The translations under genes were made by a program, and so were the position numbers. A stretch of DNA of 6,118 nt from an uncultured bacterium (lineage in GTDB: Bacteria; Bacteroidota; Bacteroidia; Chitinophagales; Chitinophagaceae), in assembly GCA_903957405.1 (NCBI GenBank), contig CAJBPC010000053.1:1-6118 (forward strand), given 5' to 3'. Each line of letters starts with the position of its first letter. Positions within the stretch are counted from its first letter, which is position 1. The notes under the pieces are model-generated. The model saw nothing but the letters and a program-made list of their open reading frames with translations. It searched no databases and was not told where the DNA came from. Of this stretch, positions 1-5,981 are shown piece after piece.

Positions 1-747
1 AACATTCACCAACACTTTCGGCCTGTCAGGCTTTACTGAAGGGATTGCCTTCTCCAAGACCATAAGGGCGGAAGGAGGATTGAGCAGAGCCATCCTAAGG
101 TCGGTCATTGCCCGCCTGTAGTAGTCAAGCTGTTTATATGCGATGCTGCCAGAGATGCGGGCGGTATCCTTAGCCATCACATCCTTTTCCGAATCCAGGA
201 GTGTCGCATAGGCCCTTTCGAGCTTTTCGAGGGATGTGGAATAGTAGTCATGGTACAGCTGCTGATGGGCTTTTTCAGTCTGCGCGACCATCGCATTTGC
301 AATATTCGCTGCAAGAATTCGGTCCCTATCCCATACTTTGATGTGGATCTCGCCGTATTCCGTCTTGAATATTCCGCATTGTTCGTGGAATTCCTTGAGC
401 GCAGCCTCCCGGCCCCTCTCATCCGTCTTTTTGATCCTGTAATGTTTCACCAGACCGAAACTGTCCACCATTTTCATCATGACCGGATAAGATCTTACGG
501 TTGCGAAGAGGCGATCCAGGTCGTCACCGGAACTGAAGACAGAGTAAAGCTCGGTGATCTCTTCTGCCGTGAAGCGTGATTTATCGCTGAAGCGTGAATT
601 CGCCGGCAGGATGCTTGTTTTTGAAAAATATTCACGGGTCATGAGGATGTTCAGCACAAAGGCGACCATGGTCGGGAGAACGACCATCAGCAGGATAAAA
701 CGCTTCCTTTTTTTCAGGATATCAAAAAGATCTTGCATCAGGTTCAT
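1..747 (-). CDS. Wzz-type polysaccharide chain-length determinant (partial, 3' end outside the window)
   Basis: Conceptual translation of the minus strand gives 249 uninterrupted codons from an ATG to the window edge. It starts MNLMQDLFDILKKRKRFILL. Residues about 18-37 form one hydrophobic membrane helix after a basic cytoplasmic tail. A long hydrophilic part with helical, coiled-coil-like character follows (about residues 140-225). It ends in AIPSVKPDRPKVLVNV, the proline-rich segment that precedes the second membrane helix in Wzz/GumC-like polysaccharide co-polymerases. Such proteins sit in the inner membrane, with most of the chain in the periplasm, and control O-antigen, capsule or exopolysaccharide length. 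Any C-terminal kinase domain would lie outside the window. The flippase stop codon is 46 bases upstream, so the two are probably cotranscribed. The ATG at 738 is an alternative start. No clear ribosome binding site is visible. The family call is secure; the polysaccharide is unknown. Confidence 0.85.
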   Translation of the reverse strand, partial: MNLMQDLFDILKKRKRFILLMVVLPTMVAFVLNILMTREYFSKTSILPANSRFSDKSRFTAEEITELYSVFSSGDDLDRLFATVRSYPVMMKMVDSFGLVKHYRIKKTDERGREAALKEFHEQCGIFKTEYGEIHIKVWDRDRILAANIANAMVAQTEKAHQQLYHDYYSTSLEKLERAYATLLDSEKDVMAKDTARISGSIAYKQLDYYRRAMTDLRMALLNPPSALMVLEKAIPSVKPDRPKVLVNV

Positions 748-793
748 GATCGAATATTTGGGAAACCTAAAATTAATGTCTTGACGGGCGCTG

Positions 794-2251
794 TCAAAGG
801 AATATTTCCTTCAAGCGCTTCACACTCACGCCTGAAGTGGCATAGAAAAATGCTGTCGTCACCATTGCAGCGATGCACAGGCTAACAGGAACGGGTACTT
901 TGAATGATACGGATAGCCGGATGACAAGGGCACAAATGAGCCCAGCCAGGAGATAGTTGGTGAAGTCGGAAAAACGCAGACCGAGCCCCGTGCGTGTTCT
1001 GGAATAAAAGATAAGGATAGCTGCATACAGGCTCTGCAACACAACAGCGGTCACCGTGCAGGCCATTGCCCCGAATCGGGGGATGAGGACCAGGTTTAGC
1101 AGCAGACTCAGGACTGCGAAGACCGTGCTGATCTTAGTGAAAGTAGCGATGTTTTGTGTAGCGGTGAGGACTGTGCCATAGATATGTACCAGGGAGATCG
1201 CAGGCAATGAAAGCAGGATGGTCCGCATCACGGCTACCAATCCCGGGTCATCCCGGTGATAGAGCAGGCGGGTCAGAAATTCTGGGACCATAAAACTAGT
1301 GACGCCAGCAATGATGGCCACGCATACAAGAAACTGTCGGCAGACCAACACCACACCTGAGAATCGCTCCTTTTCCGGCCAATACCTTGCGATAAAAGGC
1401 ATCAGAAAGCCTGCCACCAGAGAGCCCATCACCCCAAAAGCGTCCATGATACGGAACCCTGCAGCATAGATTCCGGCTTCTGTGGCCCCATTGGGATGAA
1501 TTCGTTCCAGCAGGAAAGCATCTGCACGCAAGATCACAGTCATCAGGAAAATATTTGCAGCATAAGGCAGACTGGAAAACAGGATCGCCTTCCTGAAGCC
1601 CGTAAACGGTCTGAAGGCAAACTGGTCAACATGGCGAAACACCATCAGCATTCCTGCGACAAGGGCGATTCCGACCCCGGCTGTCTGTATGGCGACAAAA
1701 TACCGGATGGTAAGCATTCCTTCCAACGGAGGAAAAAAGATCAGTGTCCCCGTCAGCAAGATAACTATGAGCTTGTCGATGATGGAAAGCAGGGAATCCT
1801 GGCGGAATAATTGTGAAGCGGTCAGGAATGAACGGATGAACAAAAGCATGCTGATGGATGACTGCAGGAGGATGATCATGAGGATGAAGCCGGTATCGAG
1901 GATGCCTGACGCAAGTGCTGCCAAGACAACGACTCCCGCGTACACCATGGTCAGTGCCAGTTTGCCGTAAAAGGAATCCCAGAAAATATCTAAACTATCC
2001 GTACGTCTGGCAGCGACCTCCCTGTTCATGTTGATGTGGAGGCCGGGATCCTGAATGAAAAGGAAAACCATGCACAGGTTCATCAGTGCGAAGTACTGTC
2101 CATATGCCGAAAACCCTGTCGCATTCTGCACTGCACGGTCAATTCCGAATATCCATACTGGCTTCACCAAGAGGTTCAGCAGGATCAGGAGCAGGACGGA
2201 GCCAAGGAATTTCTTTTGCAAATTGAATGTCGGATAAAGCCAAACGATCAA
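794..2251 (-). CDS. Polysaccharide flippase, Wzx-like (MOP/MVF superfamily)
   Basis: The protein is up to 485 residues, the usual size for the family, and consists almost wholly of hydrophobic segments (about 12-14 predicted membrane helices). The N-terminal part QKKFLGSVLLLILLNLLVKP, the following WIFGIDRAVQNATG and the NREVA motif near residue 76 are typical of Bacteroidota lipopolysaccharide flippases. Such proteins move undecaprenyl-linked repeat units from the cytoplasmic to the periplasmic face of the inner membrane. A Wzz-type gene follows at once, which supports this role. The start is uncertain. The frame has no ATG before about residue 57, well inside the membrane domain. The listed start is TTG at 2251; TTG at 2221 would give a protein beginning QKKF, closer to relatives. 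Neither has a visible ribosome binding site. The exact sugar substrate cannot be read from the sequence. Confidence 0.88.
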   Translation of the reverse strand: MIVWLYPTFNLQKKFLGSVLLLILLNLLVKPVWIFGIDRAVQNATGFSAYGQYFALMNLCMVFLFIQDPGLHINMNREVAARRTDSLDIFWDSFYGKLALTMVYAGVVVLAALASGILDTGFILMIILLQSSISMLLFIRSFLTASQLFRQDSLLSIIDKLIVILLTGTLIFFPPLEGMLTIRYFVAIQTAGVGIALVAGMLMVFRHVDQFAFRPFTGFRKAILFSSLPYAANIFLMTVILRADAFLLERIHPNGATEAGIYAAGFRIMDAFGVMGSLVAGFLMPFIARYWPEKERFSGVVLVCRQFLVCVAIIAGVTSFMVPEFLTRLLYHRDDPGLVAVMRTILLSLPAISLVHIYGTVLTATQNIATFTKISTVFAVLSLLLNLVLIPRFGAMACTVTAVVLQSLYAAILIFYSRTRTGLGLRFSDFTNYLLAGLICALVIRLSVSFKVPVPVSLCIAAMVTTAFFYATSGVSVKRLKEIFL

Positions 2252-2349
2252 ATAAGGGGAAGTGAGAGGGGCTGGATCACTCAGAAAGCCACACCTGCAA
2301 GCGTACCTGCCTGGCCAGTCAAATGTGATCAGCTCGTCAATGGTGCACG

Positions 2350-2817
2350 TCAGCCTGCAACACGTACGTTACGGTTCAGACTTTCCGCCAGCGAGATCAG
2401 CGTCTCGGTCCTTTCAATGCCTTTGATCTTCTGCAACTGGTCATGCAAGACGTATCGGAGCTGATTGATATCCCTGGCCACAACTTCCAAGAACATGCTG
2501 TAGTTTCCAGTGGTATAGTTAATGCGAATGATCTCCGGTATTTTGGTAAGATCCTCTGCTACCTGATCATACAGGGAACTCTTCTCCAAATAGATTCCAA
2601 CGAAGGCGGTTATGTCGTAGCCCAGCAGTTTTAAATCCACATTCAGGCGCGTACCTTTTACGATGCCCATTTCCTGAAGTTTTTTGATCCGGACATGTAT
2701 GGTTCCCCCGGAAACGAAAAGCTTCTTGCCCAAGTCTGCATACGATATGCCGGCATCCTCCATCATCTCATGGATGATCTGAAGATCCAGTTTGTCAAGA
2801 TTCAATTTTCCACCCAT
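2350..2817 (-). CDS. Lrp/AsnC family transcriptional regulator
   Basis: The 155-residue product has full family length. Residues about 7-57 form the helix-turn-helix domain (LDKLDLQIIHEMMEDAG, then the recognition region SGGTIHVRIKKLQEMGIVKG). After a short linker, residues about 65-150 form the RAM/AsnC ligand-binding domain, including GYDITAFVGIYLEKSS and YTTGNYSMFLEV. These proteins assemble as dimers to octamers, bind amino acids or related metabolites, and act on DNA as global or local regulators. The sequence resembles the highly conserved Lrp-like protein of Bacteroidota. Start is ATG with no Shine-Dalgarno sequence. It ends 98 bases before the flippase start, so readthrough is possible but a functional link is not shown. 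The upstream AT-rich inverted repeat would suit autoregulation, which is common in this family. Confidence 0.93.
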   Translation of the reverse strand: MGGKLNLDKLDLQIIHEMMEDAGISYADLGKKLFVSGGTIHVRIKKLQEMGIVKGTRLNVDLKLLGYDITAFVGIYLEKSSLYDQVAEDLTKIPEIIRINYTTGNYSMFLEVVARDINQLRYVLHDQLQKIKGIERTETLISLAESLNRNVRVAG

Positions 2818-2841
2818 TGAGAAAAGTGTTATTAGTAGATG

Positions 2842-2870
2842 TTTAAATAATAGTGTAAATATTTAAATAA
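2842..2870 (-). promoter_or_regulatory. Candidate operator upstream of the Lrp/AsnC gene
   Basis: TTTAAATA at 2842-2849 and TATTTAAA at 2860-2867 form a perfect 8-bp inverted repeat with a 10-base spacer. TTTAAATAA also recurs directly at 2842-2850 and 2862-2870, exactly 20 bases (about two helical turns) apart. The element lies 25-53 bases upstream of the regulator's ATG in very AT-rich DNA. Lrp-type octamers prefer AT-rich, helically phased sites, so autoregulation is a reasonable inference. In such AT-rich DNA a repeat of this size can arise by chance. Confidence 0.35.
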
Positions 2871-2901
2871 ATTCTATAATTACAAAATTTTTATTGAAAT
2901 A

Positions 2902-2934
2902 TTTGAAACATAAAGGCAGTTTCATTTAATTTTG
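2902..2934 (+). promoter_or_regulatory. Bacteroidota-type sigma promoter for the tRNA-like RNA
   Basis: TTTG at 2902-2905 and TAATTTTG at 2927-2934 match the Bacteroidota -33/-7 consensus (TTTG and TAnnTTTG) at all fixed positions, with a 21-base spacer inside the usual 19-21 range. Transcription would begin around 2938-2945, some 25 bases before the first base of the tRNA-like fold. It points away from the divergent Lrp/AsnC gene. A hairpin terminator ends the same unit at 3200. Confidence 0.65.
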
Positions 2935-2966
2935 AATTCAGAAAGCAACCTACGGGTCATTCATCT

Positions 2967-3161
2967 TGTGGGGTGATGAAATTTTGGCAGACATGCCCTC
3001 TTGTCTCGAGGGTGGGGATTCACGGATAAACACTGCATAACGCCGATCCGCCGACGGGCGGACCGACTGGGGTTGACCACCAGTAGGTTGAGGGTAGCAC
3101 CCTCTACAAATTTTGTGCAGCGGCTAACGTCCTCGTGGAGGTTCGACCCCTCCCCCTACAG
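2967..3161 (+). ncRNA. tRNA-like RNA with a 124-nt branched variable domain
   Basis: A complete cloverleaf can be drawn by hand. The acceptor stem is TGTGGGG 2967-2973 with CCCTACA 3154-3160 (7 bp, one G-T). The D stem is ATG/CAT (2976-2978/2992-2994), with a Leu-like 13-nt D loop containing GG at 2986-2987. The anticodon stem is CCCTC/GAGGG (2996-3000/3008-3012) around the 7-nt loop TTGTCTC. The T stem is GGAGG/CCTCC (3137-3141/3149-3153) around TTCGACC. Between anticodon and T arms lie 124 nt (3013-3136) instead of 4-24. This domain is closed by GGGGAT/GTCCTC (3014-3019/3129-3134), then an 8-bp helix CTGCATAA/TTGTGCAG (3033-3040/3113-3120). Inside it are hairpins at 3047-3062, 3066-3084 and 3090-3104. 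Base 73 would be G (3161) and CCA is not encoded. By position the anticodon would be GTC (Asp), which does not fit a Leu-like, class II body. It may be an aberrant tRNA, a tRNA mimic or a tRNA gene with an insertion. No standard function is claimed. Confidence 0.6.
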
Positions 3162-3167
3162 CATCCG

Positions 3168-3200
3168 AACCTTCGGCTTTAATCAGCCGGAGGTTTTTTT
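3168..3200 (+). terminator. Intrinsic terminator of the tRNA-like RNA unit
   Basis: AACCTTCGGCT (3168-3178) pairs with AGCCGGAGGTT (3185-3195) over 11 bp with one T-G wobble. The loop is TTAATC and a run of seven T ends at 3200. The stem begins 7 bases after the discriminator position of the tRNA-like fold. The primary transcript would therefore be about 260 nt, with a short 3' trailer to be removed. Confidence 0.85.
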
Positions 3201-3310
3201 ATGGAATGTACGAAAAAAGCGAAAGACAGCCAGCATGTGCCGCCTTTCTCTTTTCTATCATAAAGATCACAAGTCGAGCCAACTCGGAAGAGGCTGAGCC
3301 AACAGATACT

Positions 3311-3637
3311 TTAATGCGTCAGACTTCCACTTAGATGGCATGAGCATTCCCAAAGAGGTAACCAAGCATTGGTCGAAGTACAAGGGCTAAGCGGAAGAAA
3401 AGATTTACACACCGGCTCCAAGTACAGACGCCCGTCGATGATCTCCTGCGAGACAAATTCCATCCCGGACAAAAGGAACTCGATCGAATCGACAATCTCG
3501 GCGCCCAGTTGTTTCGCCTGTACCGTGCAGACGGGGATCCGCTCGATGCAGGAGGAGAAATGCCGTCTGCCCTGCGGATTGGTCATCGCTATCAGAAGAC
3601 CGGCGTACTGCGGTGGAAGGGATGTCTGGCAGATTGC
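3311..3637 (-). pseudogene. Unidentified coding fragment in a second frame after the TPR region
   Basis: This minus-strand frame opens after a TAA at 3638-3640 and stays open to a TAA at 3311. Its part from about 3620 to 3400 (for example GLLIAMTNPQGRRHFSSCIE and QLGAEIVDSIEFLLSGMEF) has natural-looking composition and mostly G or C at third codon positions. The overlapping TPR frame looks shuffled there (RRDCRFDRVPFVRDG). The simplest reading is a frameshift or a deletion that joined the TPR gene to another coding sequence at about 3600-3637. The last 30 or so codons after LYLEPV lose coding character, so this end is probably broken too. No TPR pattern and no family is recognised. An ATG at 3586 exists but nothing suggests it is used. 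Confidence 0.4.
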
Positions 3638-4412
3638 TTAGTCGAACAGCCAGATCGCGTGACAATGCCAATTCGTAGAGCGCATCCTTCAGGCGCTTGC
3701 TTTTCAGGTAAAGCAGGGCACGGATGTGATGGATGGACATGCGTTTGTCTTCCATTCCGGGCCTGTCATTTACCATGGGCATGCAGCGTGTGAGCATCGA
3801 ATCCCCGCGCCGGATATCGCCTTCACTCCAATAAATGAGGGCCATATTCATCCAATAAGTGACAAGGGTTATTTCCGGCATCGGAATACTCTTTTTTTGA
3901 TGGCCCGCTTCCAACATCTGATAAGCACCACGAAAATACTTTCCAGCTTCACCATAGTCTTCCATCATGATAGAGACGGAGCCCAGGTTGAAATACGCCA
4001 TCCCCGCTTCAACCTCATCGCCGACCTTCTTCGCCAGATCGTATTGCTTGTTGAAAAAATTGACAGCCAGGTCATATAGCCCCTTGTACAAGCTGACACC
4101 ACCGGCCAGTTTGTAGGACTCGATCATGGCGGACTGATCCCCCGTTTTCTCGGAAAGCCCAACCGCCAGTGTGGCATGCTCAAGGGCTTTTTTGTAATTC
4201 GTCGTGGTCAAGGTACTGGCGATGCCGATATGGGCCCTGATCCTGGCGCTGTCGGTCGTGGCCCCGTTGAGCATGGCCTGGAGCGAGTCGGGTATGTCAT
4301 GGCCGGCATGAACATTCAGGTACAGTAGAAGAAACGCCGTACAAAGCGCCAAAACCTTTACAAGATTGACGCTTATTTCACCGGGTATGAGGTTCGAAAG
4401 ATATATTCTCAC
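3405..4412 (-). CDS. Secreted tetratricopeptide-repeat protein, probably C-terminally truncated
   Basis: The frame encodes 335 residues from a GTG start. A stop lies three codons upstream, so the start cannot be much earlier. Residues about 17-36 form a signal-peptide-like hydrophobic stretch ending VHA. About four to five TPR-like helical pairs follow, with units near residues 60-90, 97-131, 134-169, 183-216 and 226-258. The clearest has AYFNLGSVSIMMEDYGEAGK. Bacteroidota often carry exported TPR domains as the N-terminal sensor part of histidine kinases or LuxR-type regulators. If this was such a protein, the membrane helix and output domain are lost. From about residue 262 the reading frame loses coding character to the end at 3405, while another frame gains it, so the true protein probably ended or continued differently. 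Residues about 68-100 are duplicated in a degenerate copy at the window's right end. Function is unknown; TPRs bind protein partners. Confidence 0.6.
   Translation of the reverse strand: MRIYLSNLIPGEISVNLVKVLALCTAFLLLYLNVHAGHDIPDSLQAMLNGATTDSARIRAHIGIASTLTTTNYKKALEHATLAVGLSEKTGDQSAMIESYKLAGGVSLYKGLYDLAVNFFNKQYDLAKKVGDEVEAGMAYFNLGSVSIMMEDYGEAGKYFRGAYQMLEAGHQKKSIPMPEITLVTYWMNMALIYWSEGDIRRGDSMLTRCMPMVNDRPGMEDKRMSIHHIRALLYLKSKRLKDALYELALSRDLAVRLSNLPDIPSTAVRRSSDSDDQSAGQTAFLLLHRADPRLHGTGETTGRRDCRFDRVPFVRDGICLAGDHRRASVLGAGV
4117..4213. repeat. Left copy of a duplicated TPR-gene segment
   Basis: This stretch inside the TPR gene matches 6021-6118 in the same orientation. Bases 4170-4213 are identical to 6075-6118 (44 of 44). 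The part 4117-4169 aligns with 6021-6074 with several substitutions and one extra base in the right copy. The right copy runs into the window edge, so the repeat probably continues. The two copies start 1904 bases apart and enclose the ATPase gene. Confidence 0.9.
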
Positions 4413-4726
4413 GCAAGTTCAGATTGAAAGCACAACATTCTATTTCGGGTATGTGCAATTCAAAAGTCGGTGTTTCTGTTTAATCATTCATATATGATGA
4501 GGGTTTAAAATTGCTATAGGTTGAGAAAGTCAGTATGGGTGTCCTTGGCTTTTTTTGTCAACCGCAAAGTATGGAAGCCGCGAAGGACTGATTATGCAAG
4601 AATTAGTTGAAGAATTTCGATCACATACCGTTCGGCCTAAAGCTTAACTTCTGACCCGGCGGAAACACACCACTATTCGAGGACTTCAAGTATCAATCCA
4701 CCATCTCGATGGATCTCTTTTCAGAC
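4413..4726. other. Divergent intergenic region between the TPR and ATPase genes
   Basis: No gene is supported here. It should hold the leftward promoter of the TPR gene and perhaps upstream sites for the ATPase. I found no good TTTG/TAnnTTTG pair on either strand. The longest sensible small frame is 17 codons (4594-4647, starting MQELVEEFR), which is too short to call. No RNA-like fold stands out. Confidence 0.5.
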
Positions 4727-4799
4727 AAATTCCATTTTTGTATATTCTGCATAAAATAGAATTAAATTCCATTTTTGTATATTTTTACAAAAATGGAAT
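4727..4799 (+). repeat. Direct and inverted repeats over the ATPase start (candidate operator)
   Basis: A 20-base sequence, AAATTCCATTTTTGTATATT, occurs twice in direct orientation at 4727-4746 and 4764-4783, 37 bases apart. The second copy also forms a perfect inverted repeat with what follows: ATTCCATTTTTGTA at 4766-4779, spacer TATTTT, and TACAAAAATGGAAT at 4786-4799. The ATG chosen for the ATPase (4793-4795) lies in the right arm. In RNA a 14-bp hairpin would bury the start codon; in DNA a dimeric repressor could bind it. Three copies of one motif at a start site suggest autoregulation or an element boundary. Both roles are inferred. Confidence 0.75.
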
Positions 4800-5959
4800 C
4801 TATGATCATACGAAGCATCATGGAGGAAGCTCGATATTCCCTGACACAATTCAGAGCGCTCTGCATTACAGGCCCGCGTCAAAGTGGTAAGACCACGCTC
4901 AGCAGAACACTTTTTAAAGGCAGGCCTTATGTCAATTTCGAAGACCCGGTTACGCAAGGAGCCTTTCAAGACGACCCAGAAGCATTCCTCAGGAAACTAC
5001 GCACAGGTGCCGTACTAGATGAAGTGCAACGGGTTCCGGAAATTTTCAGACATCTGCAAGTGTTACTGGATCACAACAGATCAAGGGGGCAATTCATCCT
5101 GACAGGCTCTAATAATTTCCTTTTGCAGGAACAGGTTTCACAGTCCCTTTCCGGAAGGGCAGGATACTTGACCCTGCTGCCGTTCAGCTATCAGGAATTG
5201 AAAGAAGCCGAAAAACCGGTGGATGACATCCTGACAAACATGCTCAACGGTGGATATCCTGAAATATGGGCGGAACAACTGAACCCGAAAAAATGGCTGG
5301 ATAGTTACATTCAAACCTATATCCAAAGAGATGTCAGACAACTCAGAAACATTCAAAACCTAGCAGCTTTCAATCGTTTTGTCTATCTGTGCGCCAATCT
5401 CGCCGGGCAAATACTCAACCGGGATGAATTATCCAGACAGGTAGGAGTGGATACAAAAACCATTCAGTCCTGGCTGGGACTCCTTGAGAACAGTTATATC
5501 CTTTTCCAACTGCAACCGTGGTATAACAATCTCAAAAAGAGGATTGTCAAAAGCCCGAAGATTTATTTCCATGACACAGGACTCCTATGCGCACTGCTCA
5601 AGATTACTTCAAAGACAGGATTGAAAAATCATCCGATGGCAGGCTCAATTTTCGAAAACTGGTGTATTTCTGAAATCAAGAAGAACAAGAGTAATCTGGG
5701 TGACAACAACGGCCTATACTATTTCAGAGAAAACATGGGAAACGAAATAGACCTAATCCTTGAAAAAGATACAGGTCCCCTGGCCATTGAAATCAAATCT
5801 GCTTCCAAAGCCGACCGAAGCCTTTTGAGGGGACTTCAATACTGGAAGAAATACCAGCCCTTATCCCAAGGGGTTCTTCTGTATCAGGGTCATATCACAT
5901 CTACAGACAACATGGACATCAACTTCGTATCCTGGAAGGAGATCGAAGCGATCCGGTAA
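4793..5959 (+). CDS. AAA_14/DUF4143 family ATP-binding protein
   Basis: The product has 388 residues from the ATG, typical for this family. An in-frame TTG at 4775 would add six residues, but the ATG gives the family-like start MESMIIRSIMEEA. Numbered from the ATG, a Walker A GPRQSGKT is at about 27-34 and a Walker B-like LDEVQ at 75-79. A sensor-like LTGSNN is at 103-108, then LLPFSYQEL. A winged-helix-like part (NRDELSRQVGVDTKTIQSWL) lies near 209-228. The C-terminal DUF4143 part has FENWCISEIKKN and ends in a PD-(D/E)xK-like set, E318-x-D320 and E333-x-K335. All ATPase motifs look intact. The cellular role of the family is not settled; roles in DNA metabolism or stress and defence have been suggested. 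It stands alone, divergent from the TPR gene, between two TPR-gene copies, and looks more AT-rich than the polysaccharide genes, which would fit acquisition. Confidence 0.92.
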   Translation: MESMIIRSIMEEARYSLTQFRALCITGPRQSGKTTLSRTLFKGRPYVNFEDPVTQGAFQDDPEAFLRKLRTGAVLDEVQRVPEIFRHLQVLLDHNRSRGQFILTGSNNFLLQEQVSQSLSGRAGYLTLLPFSYQELKEAEKPVDDILTNMLNGGYPEIWAEQLNPKKWLDSYIQTYIQRDVRQLRNIQNLAAFNRFVYLCANLAGQILNRDELSRQVGVDTKTIQSWLGLLENSYILFQLQPWYNNLKKRIVKSPKIYFHDTGLLCALLKITSKTGLKNHPMAGSIFENWCISEIKKNKSNLGDNNGLYYFRENMGNEIDLILEKDTGPLAIEIKSASKADRSLLRGLQYWKKYQPLSQGVLLYQGHITSTDNMDINFVSWKEIEAIR

Positions 5960-5981
5960 GGCAGGCCGTCTCCGACAACAC

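Noticed and set aside
250..784. Plus-strand frames opposite the Wzz-type gene
   Set aside because: They are shadows of the minus-strand gene, whose translation carries the membrane helix and proline-rich motif of the family.
1496..2464. Plus-strand frames opposite the flippase and Lrp/AsnC genes
   Set aside because: Their composition is not protein-like and they overlap well-supported minus-strand genes.
3013..3136. Group I intron in a tRNA gene
   Set aside because: The region is too short and I find no group I core such as the conserved GACTA-type segment. The anticodon stem is also already intact without splicing.
2967..3161. tmRNA (ssrA) as identity of the tRNA-like RNA
   Set aside because: It has an anticodon stem-loop, is too short, and shows no tag-peptide frame with an alanine-rich end followed by a stop.
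3001..3297. Plus-strand 98-codon reading frame
   Set aside because: It runs through the tRNA-like fold and across the terminator hairpin, begins with a non-ATG codon in the anticodon loop, and has no protein-like pattern.
3276..3303. Direct repeat GAGCCAAC at 3276-3283 and 3296-3303
   Set aside because: Two 8-base copies only, with no associated gene, fold or further copies.
4594..4647. 17-codon plus-strand frame MQELVEEFRSHTVRPKA
   Set aside because: Too short to support, with no ribosome binding site, promoter or recognised family.
4696..4714. Small palindrome ATCCACCATCTCGATGGAT
   Set aside because: It is short, overlaps no gene start closely, and has no second copy in the window.
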